Of a stretch of DNA of 64,000 nt, positions 22,076 to 34,265 are shown one piece after another. Source of the DNA: Linanthus parryae (Eukaryota; Streptophyta; Magnoliopsida; Ericales; Polemoniaceae); the NCBI GenBank assembly GCA_023055425.1, contig JALGPY010000001.1, positions 70,550,994 through 70,614,993 of the forward strand. The letters are read 5' to 3'. The notes beneath the pieces are model-generated. The model was given only the letters and a program-made list of their open reading frames with translations. It was not told the DNA's origin and did not search any database. Numbering within the stretch: position 1 is the first letter of the stretch; the number at the start of each line of letters is the position of its first letter. The position numbers were made by a program, and so were the translations under genes.

Positions 22076-23994
22076 TAAACATTGCTCGTCCCGAGCAATC
22101 CTGCCAACTCTAGCCTGCATTTCTGTCCTCGTGACTGACTCTGTACATACCCTACCGTTGCATACGCTTTCGACCCGAACCTTTCAACCGGACGACTCGA
22201 TAGAAAAACTGACTCAGATAGAATATACACAGACTCAAACGACTCAAAACAGACTAGTGACAAAAATATTTTTGGCGAGATCGGGCAACCTCAAAAACAT
22301 AAACAGTGTGTCCTTGTGATCTCATCCTTTTCAGAATTTACTTCCCTGCAAGCGATTGGTAAGTCTGAACAGATTTATATGGTGGATTTAATCACTGGAC
22401 CGAAGTATTATTACTTTGGTTATCAAACTGAGCAAATCCCTAGCTAACTTACCATCCGAGCTGTTTCCGAAAGGATCTATGTCTAATCAGGTAGGATGAA
22501 TATATGTATCAAGGTATAGCATAATCCTACATGTTATGACATTCTCACAATTTACCAAACTCACACCCCTCACCGAGATCCCGAAAAACTGGCCGAAACA
22601 CCTAAGTTCCTGCTTTCCCAATTCTCCTGTCCCCCGGTGTGTCTTCGCCGTGCTCGCGGACACAAATGTGAAGCGGTGCAAAACGTCTCGAAAATTGTGC
22701 CACTCACTCAGCTTTTTATTTAAATAACAAAGACATAAAACAAACTAAGAACTAGATCATGATTTTTCTTTTATTTTTTTTTTTCTTTTCTCTCTTTTTT
22801 TTTCTTATTTTTTTTTCATAATATATATATATATTTTTTTTTTATAACACAACTATATATACAAACGTACACGAATACTGACAATACTAAACTGACTAAA
22901 GCTGAGTGCGTGAAAATAAATCTCTGTCGTGGGATACGCAAAATGTCCTCATGTGGAGTACCCCCACACTAATCCTGAAGCGCTGATCCTGTAGTCGAAA
23001 TAAAACTGTGCAGTCCCACCGAACCTCCTCATCACCAAAGATGTAGAAAAACGGCACAACCACCAATTGACCCTACAACCCCCCGGAACCCCGTTTTGTG
23101 CGAAAAGATGCTCGCACGCGACTAACTCCTCCTGTGGTCACTGTGTAGTGAAGTGATCCACCTCCGCAAATTAATCCACTGTCGCCACTAACTCACCCTG
23201 TCCTTCCCTCAAAAAACGTGTCAATATCGAAACTGTCCAAAACTGATAACTCATGAAGCTCTCCCATCTAAAACCTGCCCCTACTCACTCCCTCCGTCAT
23301 AACACGTAGAATAGCCAACTATCGACTGATGAGGTCTCAAAGAAGGCTGCCTAGGCTAAAGTGGCTACGAACAAAGAGGGTAAATGGCTTCAAACGGGTT
23401 AACTAATTGGACCTAAGGGTAAGAAACAGGACGTGAGGTCCCTTGATAGCCAGTCACTCCACCGAAAAATGCGATGACCGTGACGGCGCCCGTGGGCGGG
23501 TTGTCGACTACCTATGTGACGGTGGTGTAGCAACTAGTCGGATTTTTCGCTCAGTTGATAATTACTTGCGGATTCCAAAGGTCACTGGCTCTCAACTATC
23601 TACTATACCTCGGTGCAAGTTCTCTGCTCTTTCAAAGGATTCAAACTCAATTTCTTCACTGTTTTCGTTATCTCGATTGCCCTTTCTCAAAATTTTCCGA
23701 TTTTAAACTTTTTTTTTTTGAAAAATAATTTATACTTGCTGTTTGCGTATATACGCAGGTCTGCGTATATACCCAACTAGCAGCATAAAAAAAATTTAAT
23801 TTTTCATTTTTTTTTAATTAATTATATACAATGCATGGCCAGAATGATTATGGTGGGTTGACTCAAATAAGGAAAATATGCTGACTCAAAAATAAAAATA
23901 AAAACTGCAAATAAATATGAAAAAACGTGCAGACCGGGTAAATGCAGACACGACTACCACCCCCACACTAAGAGGTGGCATGCCCTCATGGCAC
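22076..23994 (-). other. Athila 3' noncoding region
   Basis: Between the third frame and the polypurine tract. Contains homopolymer T/A runs (22750-22850, 23705-23720), a palindrome pair at 23744-23775, and no frame with a family signature. Confidence 0.75.
23744..23775. repeat. palindrome pair downstream of the Athila third frame
   Basis: Perfect TGCGTATATACGCA at 23744-23757 and a one-base variant at 23762-23775, 18 bp apart, spacer GGTC. Confidence 0.9.
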
Positions 23995-24873
23995 TCACTC
24001 GTCCGGAAAAAATGTCGGGTCAGACCCGGTCTCGGACGTACCGGATATGCTACCCGGCGAGCTGCTCTCGGAATCAGTCCTAAAGACCGGCTGACGCGCC
24101 CGTGTACGGGGCCGGTAATCTGAGGACTGCGACTCGGACCCAGTCCAACTGCTAGGTGGCTGGGATCGCAAAGTCGTCCTGCCACTCGAAGGCTGCTGAG
24201 TACGGGCCGGTAATAAAATGAGAATGCAATTTCTTGCCATCTCGCCTGGCCCCTCTCTCTCAAAATGGGCACCCGGGTACCCCCCAGTCACAACCCGCAA
24301 AAGCTCAGCATCGCTAGGCCGGTAATCTGCACAGTCAGCATATGCGCACGTGAAATGGCGCATCGGAATCTGGTACGCCTGGCGGATGGTATCCGCCGTG
24401 ATCAACAGAAACGTACGCCGCAAATAGACCCATCGGACATCCCCGTTGGCCTCACCCTCTCCCTTGTGCATGAGGTTCGCGTAGAACTCACGCACCAAGT
24501 CAGAACTGGACACATCCGGAAACCCCGCTAGGGACGTTCCGAAAATGTCCGGTTGACTCGCATACTCTGCCATCTCTGGCGGCATGCTCGTATGGTCTAC
24601 CTGAAACTGGTAGTCAACGGGAAGGCTATGACCCATTTTGGTTCCGGTCATAAAGTAAAACTGTGCATAGTGGTTGACGAACCTAAAACTGTCAAACAGC
24701 GTAGGGGTTAGCTCATCCGCCTCGTAGTCAGTCGGGATGTCATCTCGCTCGGGGTCTAGGACGGGTACGTGAAACTCCATAACAGACCGAACCTCGTAAA
24801 ACGTGCCGACTCGGGAAAGTAAGCAAAAACGTGAAACGTGCACAAAAATAGTGTGTCTCAATAGATAGTCCAC
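23995..24873 (-). CDS. Athila third reading frame (putative plant transposon protein domain)
   Basis: Up to 292 codons; a likelier start is the Met of 'MEFHVPVLDPERDD' near 24779, since the first residues are poorly protein-like. The central part has 'LVREFYANL' followed by 'VRWVYLRRTFLLITADTIRQAYQIP', which resembles the domain annotated as 'putative plant transposon protein' (Transposase_32-like) common in Athila elements. The last 80 residues are Ser/Arg/Pro-rich and low in complexity. It lies where other Athila elements carry their env-like frame, but I see no signal peptide or membrane segment. Function unknown. The frame is intact in this copy. It would need splicing, an internal promoter or reinitiation to be expressed. 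Confidence 0.6.
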   Translation of the reverse strand: MDYLLRHTIFVHVSRFCLLSRVGTFYEVRSVMEFHVPVLDPERDDIPTDYEADELTPTLFDSFRFVNHYAQFYFMTGTKMGHSLPVDYQFQVDHTSMPPEMAEYASQPDIFGTSLAGFPDVSSSDLVREFYANLMHKGEGEANGDVRWVYLRRTFLLITADTIRQAYQIPMRHFTCAYADCADYRPSDAELLRVVTGGYPGAHFEREGPGEMARNCILILLPARTQQPSSGRTTLRSQPPSSWTGSESQSSDYRPRTRARQPVFRTDSESSSPGSISGTSETGSDPTFFPDE

Positions 24874-25888
24874 CTAAGAGCTACCAGAGGTCCACACGGC
24901 AAGTGCCGCTCCAAAACGCAAAATTACCGAAAATAACGGGCCCGGCTACGGGCCGTGCCAAAACGGAAAATAAAGCGAGGGATGAGATTTTCGACCTTCC
25001 CTAAACAGGGGTGAAGACCGGAGATTCTGCCCGGAAAGTCGCCGGAAAGCCGCCCGAAAAGTCGCCGGAAAAGTCAACTGCCCTGAATTGAAATCCGAGC
25101 CCACCAAATCGAAGCCCTCGATCTCCTCGTTCACGTTCCCTTGTACGGTTTTTGCTAGTTCTTGCTCTAACACCTTCGAATCTGCACTTTTCCTCAAGAA
25201 CACCTCACTTTTTGATGGAAATTGCCCGCTCGATTTTCGCTTGTTTCTGGTTTTGATGGATGAAACTTGATCCTTGCGACGAGGGGATTCCAGAAATGTG
25301 CCCGGATTTTGATTTGGAGGTCCGATGCACAATTTGTGTTCTTCAAGTGGGAGAAAATGGAGGTAGAGAGAGAAAGAGAGGTGCCAACAATGGCAAAATC
25401 CGGCCCCCTCTCTCATTATAAACCCGAAATGGTCAAAATGACCAAAATACCCCCGGGGTTTTGAAAAAATTTCGAATTTTTTTTTCTTTTCTTTCCTGTT
25501 TACGTATATACGCAGTACTGCGTATATACCCAACCAGAAAACAACCAAAAAAAAAACAAAAAAAATAATTTCATGCCCTCGGGTTGCGTATATACGCAGG
25601 GCTGCGTATATACGCAGCCCGAGGTAAAAATTTATTTTTATTTTTTATTTTTTTTTTCAAATCATCTCTCTTCCCCTGTTTTCCCGGTTCTGGCTGTTTT
25701 GGATGTTTCTGTATCTGCACATTCTCAAATTCAAAGTCAAAAACCAGCTCATCTCGGCTCTTTCGAAAATTCAGAACTGATATAATAACGTAATAACTAA
25801 TAAAAATAAATAATTAAACGATAAATTTTGGTTTGCCTCCCAAACAGCGCCTTGTGATTTACGGTCGACGGCCCGACCTTATTACCTC
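24874..25888 (-). other. Athila spacer between integrase and third frame
   Basis: Open minus frame 24946-25548 (about 200 codons) has no recognised domain and begins inside palindrome sequence; not called as a gene. Carries two palindrome pairs (25501-25616). Confidence 0.7.
25501..25616. repeat. two palindrome pairs upstream of the Athila third frame
   Basis: Starts at 25501 (variant TACG...), 25519 (variant ...CCCA), 25585 (perfect) and 25603 (perfect). Both pairs have the 18-bp period; spacers GTAC and GGGC. Confidence 0.92.
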
Positions 25889-26851
25889 TTACGGGTCATC
25901 AAAATAGACCGGGTCTATTTTGACGACTTCGGCGGTCTCGAGATACGGCTTGATCCGGTTCCCGTTCACCCAGAAACTGGATTTGTCTTTTGGATTTTCC
26001 AGCTCGAATGCCCCCCAGGCAAAAATCTGCTTGATGATGAACGGTCCCGACCAACGAGACCTCAACTTTCCCGGAAAGAACCGCATCCGGGTATTGTAGA
26101 GAAGTACTTTGTCGCCTTCGTTAAACTGCTTTGGCGTGATACGGTTATCATGCCACTTCTTTGTCTTCTCTTTGTAAATTTTGGCGCTCTCGAAAGCCGT
26201 TCTGCGGAATTCCTCTAATTCCAGCAGTGCCATCTTCCTCTTGTCTCCTGCTAGATTCTGGTCCAAGTTCAGCAGTTTGATGGCCCAATACGCCTTGTGC
26301 TCCAGTTCCACCGGTAAGTGGCACGCTTTCCCAAAAACGAGCTGGTATGGTGACATTCCCAGCGGTGTTTTGAAAGCAGTCCTGTAGGCCCAGAGCGCAT
26401 CGTCCAGTCTGACAGACCAATCCTTTCGGCCGAGATTTACTGTTTTCTCGAGTATGCTCTTGATCTCTCGATTCGAAACCTCGGCTTGCCCGTTTGTCTG
26501 CGGATGGTAGGGTAACGAGACTTTATGAACTGACACGCCGTACTGTTTCAGAACTTTCGCAAAAACCCGATTGATGAAGTGAGAGCCCTCGTCGCTAATC
26601 ATTGCCCTGGGAGTCCCGAAACGAGTGAAAACGTTGCGTTTCAGAAAACGCTCAACGGTAGCTGCATCGTTTTTCTGACACGCGATCGCTTCGATCCACT
26701 TTGTCACATAATCTACTGCCAGCAGAATGTAAATATTCCCCATCGAAGACGGGAACGGACCCATGAAGTCAATCCCCCATACATCAAATGGCTCTACCTC
26801 CTGCCACACGGTCATCGGCATCTCGTCCCGGTGTGACGTGTTTCCTGTCCT
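25889..26851 (-). pseudogene. Athila integrase core and C-terminus
   Basis: Continues in frame after the TAG at 26852-26854. The integrase core has Asp in 'WGIDFMGPF', Asp in 'MISDEGSHF' and Glu in '[12 protein letters not shown]', the D,D-E triad that joins the element's ends to host DNA. A C-terminal DNA-binding region follows ('[10 protein letters not shown]...GNRIKPY'). There is no chromodomain, as expected for Athila. It ends at a natural stop after 'YFDDP'. As drawn it lacks its own start, and its zinc-binding N-terminus is on the other side of the stop. Confidence 0.92.
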
Positions 26852-29800
26852 CTAGCACCTATCACATCCCTGCACATAGTCGTGACAGTCTTTGAAGATT
26901 GTCGGCCAGAAAAAACCGGACTGCAGTATTTTATGAGCTGTTCGCGTTCCCCCAAAATGACCCCCACACTGTGATGAGTGGCAGTGTCGGATCACGTTCC
27001 AGGCCTCGTGGGTCGGGATACACCTTCTCAGGATGTTGTCGGCCCCCTGTTTGAACAAGTACAGATCGTCCCAGAAATACTGTCGACTTTCGGCAATGAA
27101 CTTTTTCCGCTGCGACGGGGTGAGATCCTCGGGAAGCGTGCCAGTTACCAAGTAATTGGCTATGGCATAGTACCACGGTCTCCCGATTTTTACTGCCATG
27201 ATGTGCTCGTCCGGGAAGTTTTCCTTGATCGGCACCGGGTCCACCTTCACGTTCTCAAGTCTGGATAGGTGATCCGCTACCACGTTCTCAACTCCCTTCT
27301 TGTCCCGGATTTCTACATCAAATTCCTGCATCAGTAGTACCCACCTCAACAGTCTCGGTTTCGCGTCCTTCTTGTCCAGCAGGTATTTCAGAGCACTATG
27401 GTCGGTAAAAACGATAACTTTTGACCCGACCAAATAGGGCCTGAATTTGTCCAGGGCATACACCACGGCCAGCAGTTCCTTCTCTGTAGTGCCATAGTTG
27501 AGCTGGGCATCGTTGAGTACCCGGCTCGCATAATAAATGACGTGGCATACCTTATCCTTTCGCTGGCCCAAAACTGCCCCGACTGCGTAGTCGCTGGCGT
27601 CACACATCAGCTCAAACGGGAGTGACCAATCTGGCGTGGTTATAACCGGGGCTGTGGTCAGCTTCTCTTTCAAATGGTCAAAAGCCTGCCGGCATGCTGC
27701 ATCGAAATCAAAGGGTACGTCTTTTCCGAGTAAAGCGCAGAGTGGCTTTGTGATCTTGGAAAAGTCCTTGATGAACCTTCTGTAAAATCCTGCATGACCT
27801 AGAAAACTTTTGATCGCCCTTACGTTCGTCGGGTATGGAAGCTGCTTTATCACCTCGATCTTCGCCCTGTCCACCTCGAGTCCCTTGCTGGAAATTCTGT
27901 GACCCAGCACGATCCCCTCGGTGACCATAAAGTGACACTTTTCCCAATTGAGCACCAAATTCGCCTTCTTGCATCGGATCAGAACCTGGCCCAAATGGAA
28001 CAGGCAGTCATCGAAACTGTCCCCGAAGAGTGAAAAGTCGTCGATGAAGACCTCCAGATTTTTCTCGATCATGTCGGAAAAAATCGCCATCATACATCTC
28101 TGGAACGTGGCCGGAGCGTTACATAACCCGAACGGCATGCGCCGAAACGCGAACGTACCATACGGGCAGGTAAACGTCGTATTTTCCTGATCCTCCGGGG
28201 CTATGCAAATCTGGTTGTACCCGGAGTACCCGTCCAGAAAACAGTAATAAGCGTGATGGGCGAGCCGGTCCAGCATCTGGTCCATGAATGGCAGCGGAAA
28301 GTGGTCCTTCAGTGTTGCATCGTTTAGCCTCCGATAGTCCATGCAGATCCGCCAGCCTGTAACGGTACGCTGCGCAATCTGCTTCTGGTCGTTATTCTGC
28401 ACCACCGTAATACCCCCCTTTTTGGGCACGCACTGGACCGGGCTGATCCACGTTCTGTCCGATATGGGGTAGATGATTCCCGCTTCCAGCCACTTCATGA
28501 CCTCTTTTCGCACCACATCCTTCATGTTTGGATTCAGTCTCCGCTGGGGCTGAATCACCGGTTTCTTGCCTTCTTCAATTCGGATCTTGTGCATGCAGTA
28601 CGAGGGGCTGATTCCCTTGATATCTGCAATCGTCCAGGCGATTGCTTCCTTATGCTCTCGCAATAATTCCAGCAGTTTCTGCTCCTGTTCCTGAGATAAA
28701 CGAGACGAAACAATTACGAGCAGAGTACTATTTTCACCAATATATGCATACCTGAGATGGCTCGGGAGCGGTTTCAGCTCCATTGCGGGTGGCTCCTTGA
28801 GTGACGGGACCAGAATCATCTTTTGCCCGCCGTCTTCGTCCTGGTGCAAAGTGGTCCAGTCCTCGGCTCTCATGGCGTGCTCGCACCGAGTCTTCTCTTT
28901 TTCTTCCCCGTACATGCTGTCAATCTCTTCCCACAACTGGTCCATCTCCTCGTTTTCCCATCCTTCGTCCACCACATCTATCGCAACGATGTCCTTGTGA
29001 TCGTAGTAATTAGGCAGTTGCAGATTTTTGAAAACGTTGAATTTCACCTTTTCCTCGTTAATCTGCATGGTCAGCTCCCCGCTCTTGCAGTTTATCATTG
29101 CTTCGCCCGTGGCCAAAAACGGCCTGCCAAGTATGAGCGGTACCTCCCCTGCCTCCATGTCCAGGATGACGAAATCTGCCGGAAAAATAAGCTCGCCGAC
29201 CTTGACCAGAATGTCCTCGATAACCCCGTAGGCCTGTTTTACGGACCTGTCTGCCATCTGCAGCATGATTCTGGTGGGTCTGGGTTCACCGACTTTCAAA
29301 CTCTTGAAAATCGTCAGCGGCATCAGGTTGATGCTGGCCCTTAGGTCACACAGAGCCTTTCCTATGTAAGCGTTCCCTAGGGTAACCGGTATAACGAAAC
29401 TGCCAGGATCCTTTCTCTTCCTCGGTAGCCCATTCTTCACACAATTGCTCACTTCTGCCGTCAGGTTTATGGTCTCGAAATCGCTCATTCGCCTCCTCCC
29501 ATACAAGATGTCCTTGAGGAATTTGGCGTAAGTGGGCATCTTAGCCAAAGCCTCAGCAAAAGGTATGTTAATCTGTAGCTGCTTGAACATCTCAAGAAAC
29601 CTGGCATAGTCTTTGCTGTCATCCCTCTTTCGTGTTCGCAAGGGGTACGGGACCTCCTTGGAGACGGGTGCAGTTTCTGCACCTGTCTCGTTCTGCACTG
29701 CATCCTGCTCAACCGAGCCCTTCGGCTGGGGGCGGTCGACTGTGCTGTTATCCTGGCCCGACAAGTTGCGTTCTACTTCTTTCGAATTTTCTGCATGTGC

Positions 29801-31297
29801 GTGGCTGGGATACGGTGGATCCTGCAGTGCCAATCCACTCCGAGTGGAGATAGCATTGATCTGAGCCCGTGGATTGTTTACAGTATTCGAGGGTAGGTTT
29901 CCTGGCTGTCTCTCCGTTAGCTGCTGTGCTAACTGCCCCACCTGTACTTCCAAAGCGCGCAGTGACGTTTTGGTTGTCTGTATATCTGCCGTCAAGGTGT
30001 CCATGTGCTTGAACCGGGACTCCATAGTCTGGAACATGGACTTGATCTCTTTCATCTGAGCGTCGTACTGCTGTGCGGATGGGACTGACTGAGCCTGCTG
30101 GGCCGGGGCAGCCTGTTGAGCTGGTGGCCTGTGCTGGAATCCCGGTGCATAAACTGCTGCGTTCGGGTTTCCGTACCGAAACCCGGGATGGTCTCTCGTA
30201 CCCGGTCGGTACCGGCTCGGGTCCCACTGCTGCTGTACGTAATTGGTGTCTTCGGTCCTTAGCTCCTCAATGGCTGTGTCTAGATCAGGTTCTTCGACTG
30301 CTGCAACAGTCTTCTTATCCGAGTAGACTTTCTTGACCAAGTCGTGAACGATCTTGGCCAGGTTGTCTATACGGTCATCCTCTGCAGGTTCGGCTCTAGC
30401 CGCCATCCTGCGATCGTCAAAAAGTCGGGTGTCCTGCTTGGCCAACTGCTTCATTAGGTCATACGCACCTTCTTTGTCCACGTGATACAAGAAGTTTCCC
30501 CCGGCCTCTCTGTCAATCCTGTCGGCGTTCTCCCTGTCTAGGGCATGGTAGAAAACCTGCAGGATTTTTGCGTCTCCAAAACCGTGGTTCGGGCACCGTT
30601 TGACCAATCTCATGAGCCTGTCCCATGCGTCCACCACCGTCTCCCCCATCTTCTGCCTGAACGACAGGATCTCGCTCTGTAACTGTATGACTCGGGAGGC
30701 GGGATAGAACTTTGCCAGAAAATCCGTGACACACTCCTCCCATGTGGTGATGGATCGGGGTGGTCGGGATTCGAGCCAGTCTTTGGCTACTCCATAAAGA
30801 CAGTACGGAAATAAGATCAACATGAGTGCCTCTGCTTCTACCCCCTTGTATCTGACCTTGTTGCAGTAATCTTCGAATTTTCCGATAAAATCGTTCGGGT
30901 CTTCGTCGGCCCTGCCATGAAACGGGCAGAGAGTTTGTACCGTCTGGATGGTGGATGGTTTGATGTCAAAGTGCTCGGCGGTGATCTCGGGCACCACAAT
31001 AGCTCGCTCATGCCCCCCGGTGGGGACTTCGAAATTTTCCACCAACGCCTTCCCAGATCGGTTATATGTTCTCTGGTTGCTTCGGGCAGCAAGTCCCGCT
31101 GTGACAAGCTCCTCAATGTACCGCGCCATCTGGGCTGGGGTACGTGTCTCTCGTTCCTGACCACCGGCTTCGGTGTTCTCGGGTGGATCTCTCTGGTTGG
31201 TTGCCATCCTGCTTTCTCGGTTTCTGCGGTTCTGTTCGGTATACAGTTTCTCCGGGTTGTCGAGTGGTGACACCAAATCGCGAGGCAATCTGGGCAT
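26852..31297 (-). pseudogene. Athila gag, protease, RT, RNase H and integrase N-terminus
   Basis: One frame of about 1481 codons. Start at ATG 31295-31297. Gag capsid domain (Retrotrans_gag) lies at about residues 140-270 ('YCLYGVAKDWLES', 'FLAKFYPASR'). The protease near residue 650 has 'DLRAS' where Athila proteins normally have 'DLGAS'. Gypsy RT shows 'MPFGLCNAPATFQRCM' and 'FIDDF' near residue 1080; RNase H follows with 'CDASDYAVGAVLGQ', 'EKELLAVVYALDKF' and 'TDHSALKYL'. The integrase zinc motif (H...H, 'CHDYVQGCDRC') ends at the TAG. No CCHC knuckle is visible. Only the TAG (probably from CAG, Gln) and the protease Gly-to-Arg change argue against function. Confidence 0.94.
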
Positions 31298-31419
31298 CAA
31301 CTAAACAGTCCTGAAAACGCAGATTCAAAAACGCAGTGAGATAAAAAGAAAAATAACAAAACTGAAAATAAACAAAAACTCAGAAAACTAATCCTGACTA
31401 CTAAATAGACCCTAAAAAG

Positions 31420-31437
31420 TCCCCGGCAACGGCGCCA
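31420..31437 (-). promoter_or_regulatory. Athila primer binding site (Asp tRNA)
   Basis: Minus strand TGGCGCCGTTGCCGGGGA, a perfect 18-nt complement of the plant tRNA-Asp 3' end; six bases from the LTR edge at 31444. Confidence 0.95.
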
Positions 31438-31443
31438 AAAACT

Positions 31444-33052
31444 TGATGCGCAAACTAACGTGCTATCGCAAGTGTACGAATCTTGTAGTACTGGGTGCAA
31501 TTAGACTCGGGTGATCGTTCCCACGAGGACTGTGTCGGGTTTACTTACGTGGTCAGTTTTGGTTATCCAAGAGTAGTAACCAGGAGGAGTAGGAGGTGAT
31601 TATAATGACTAAACTAAAAACAGAAATTAAAAACGTAAACGTAAATATTTTTTGTGACGTTTTCTGAAATAAGCTGATTTGGTTGTAACGATAATAGATG
31701 AATACTAGGCTCCAGGATCCCCTAGGGTTTCTACAGATTTCAGTTTTACGTTCGATTATGAAAACACTCAGCAGTTTAGATATTTGTGCAACGTACCAGT
31801 TGTGCAGTGACTTTTCAGATTCCACACATAATCCCGATCCTGCAGACTTTCGGGTTCTTGTTAAGCTGCCTAAGTCTGCAGTCTCGGTCTAATCCTGTTA
31901 GGGTTTCTAACCTGTCCGAATGGCCCGGGTCAAATTCTCTAACAGTTGGTCTCACTTTTTTCGATGCTAGTCCTATCTCCCTTTCTCTGGTCGGTCTATC
32001 AGGGTAAGGTACTATATCCTGGTTTTTCTTCGTAACCCTAACTTGACGTTTTCACCTACAAGCTCGGGTCTATAGCAATCCTGGGTGGTCAATCCTATCA
32101 TGCATATACGATAACATTCAAAACCAGAATAACAGATATAACTTGCTGAATTAAGATAATCATCATGAATCCATAAACGTAGTAGTCATAAAATCTGAGT
32201 ACGAAACCCTAGGTTCACCGAGAACCTAGGTGAGAAGTTTAGCTACGACTAGACATAATACAAAACGCAGTTTCTGAATATAAAGAGAGAGAACGAAATC
32301 AAACTAAGTCTTCGAATCTCGAATCGCGCTTTCGTGCTCTCCGTGAATGCACTGACTTGCCCTTCGGTTGTGCTGAGAATTGTGTTGTGTCACCGCGTCT
32401 TCAAAACGAGTCTGGACGAGTCTTTACATAGTGCTGTTTCCCGAAAACGCTCGCGCCCGAAATTACGGAATCTGCCATCGGTCCACCGTCTTTGACCAAA
32501 AAGTCAAAACTGGCTGCGTATATACGCAGGGTTGCGTAAATACGCAACCAGGGCCCATCAACCAACCCCCATCTCCCTCCCTACCTGCGTATATACGCAA
32601 GGCTCCTGCCTGCGTATATACGCAAGGCTGCGTATATACGCAGGCAGGGGGTGGAGATGTGGGCCCCACTTGGTCCTTTGGTGGGCCAGGTTTGGTCCCC
32701 TGGGTCCCACTCTTCTGCCTGACGCTCCCGGTTTGCCTCTTCGGTGTACTTCTGCTTTTCCGTGTTTCTGTCGTGTCCCGGTTTTGTGCACGTTTCCCGA
32801 GACAGTCCCGGCTTGGTCCCGGCACGCTTCCCGATGCACCTCTCGAACCTGTTCCTGAAAAGGCAACACGAACGAAAACCCGCGATCATATCCAAATATA
32901 TCAATAAATAAGCCGAAATCCAGCAAGTACAAATAAACGTATCGTTCTAGATTCCCGAGGCATTCTAAGGCATTTTCCGGCAAAAACCGCTAATTCCGAC
33001 ACAAATACTCGTGAAATCAGGCTAAAAGATAACCCCTAATTGGGCGTTATCA
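31444..33052 (-). repeat. Athila 5' LTR
   Basis: 1609 bp; TGATAACGCC at 33052 (minus start), GCGCATCA at 31444. Holds five palindrome copies at 32515-32642, about 410-540 bp from its 5' edge, i.e. in the likely U3 promoter region. Confidence 0.95.
32515..32642. repeat. five TGCGTATATACGCA palindromes, 5' LTR
   Basis: Starts at 32515, 32533 (one substitution), 32586, 32611 and 32629. Two pairs have the 18-bp period. The 32586 copy sits 25 bp before its neighbour, so array spacing differs slightly from the other LTR. Confidence 0.93.
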
Positions 33053-34215
33053 GCCGCCATCGAGAAACAGAGCACCATCGCCACCCACACAACTCTCTGT
33101 CCTCTGCTCGATTTCTCTCTATATATCTCTGTCTCACCCTCTTCCCCATCTAAAAGCAGAGGAGATAACAGCAGCTGAAGCCATCGAAGCAACCCACTGC
33201 CGCCACCACCAACCTCCATATTTTCCGGCGACAATTTCGGCCCAACCAAACGGGAGTTACCCAGACCACTTTACTTGTATCTCTATAACCTAGAAGGTCC
33301 GACCAGCCTCTAGGAGGTCTTAGCCACGCTCAGAATCGACCGGAGAAGTCCCCGTCGGCCATAGCTTCCGAAGCCGTTTTCGACAACTTGACCCGTTGCG
33401 TTTCTTGGCCGTTTCTTACGATTCTTGGCCTAGGTATGATCTAAATCCTCTTATTAGTTGTTTTATATAGACCAAATGCAATTTCGAATGCTTGAATCCA
33501 TGCTTTGATTGATGAAAGTTGAAGTTTATGTAGAAAGGGGTGAAAGTGTATTTTTAGAAAGTTATATTGACATAAGAGAGGGGGAGCTAGTTGTACTTTC
33601 TGAAACTAAGAAGGTTGAAGGTGTCTCTTATTAAAATTACTTTGTGTATAGGAGGGTCATATGTTGTCTTTTAAAACAAACTTGGGGGTTTTAACTTCGT
33701 TTATCTAAACGTTATATTATACGCGAAAAATAAAATTGTTAATTTTGGATTAAAAATATTTTCTAAAAATAGAAGTTTTCATGCCCGTTACGGAAAAGTG
33801 ATTCGGGCGTCAAAATAGTATACGAGCCGCTCGTTACAAATTAAACGAGGAATGTTTTGTTTGAAAACTAAATATATTTTGCTTTAAACAAATAGTTTTC
33901 AAAACGGTTTATGTAATACTTGTAAAAAAGTTATATTGGCTAGTTTATAAACGTTGTAGTGTCGTGTTTGGGAAAAATGTTCTTAAAAACTTAATATTAT
34001 AAACACCGTTTAAATTGTTATAGTTGGATAAAGTATTTTTCATTAATTTAACAAATAGCCGTTTCACTATTATTCCGTGTCTTTATAAACCAACAACTAC
34101 GCTAAGTAAATAATTACTTTTCAAAATATAAAATTTAATAGTTATCTAAAATAACCGCGTCGTATCAAATTTTGAGAAGTGCTCTTCATAAAATTCAATA
34201 TCGTTTATTCGCTAA

Positions 34216-34265
<50 letters not shown>

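Larger units (their letters stand above)
20459..33052 (-). mobile_element. Athila-type Ty3/gypsy retrotransposon
   Basis: 12.6 kb, minus orientation. LTRs 31444-33052 (5') and 20459-22062 (3') are nearly identical and end in TGATAACGCC...GCGCATCA. Perfect duplication GCCGC at 20454-20458 and 33053-33057. An 18-nt primer site complementary to Asp tRNA, a single gag-pol frame and a third frame between integrase and the 3' LTR identify the Athila lineage. It is the innermost and one of the youngest insertions in the nest. Confidence 0.96.

Noticed and set aside
24946..25548. 200-codon minus frame in the Athila spacer
   Set aside because: Starts within palindrome sequence, mixed composition, no signature; probably noncoding.
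28823..29344. 173-codon plus-strand frame opposite Athila protease
   Set aside because: Antisense shadow of a well-supported gag-pol frame.
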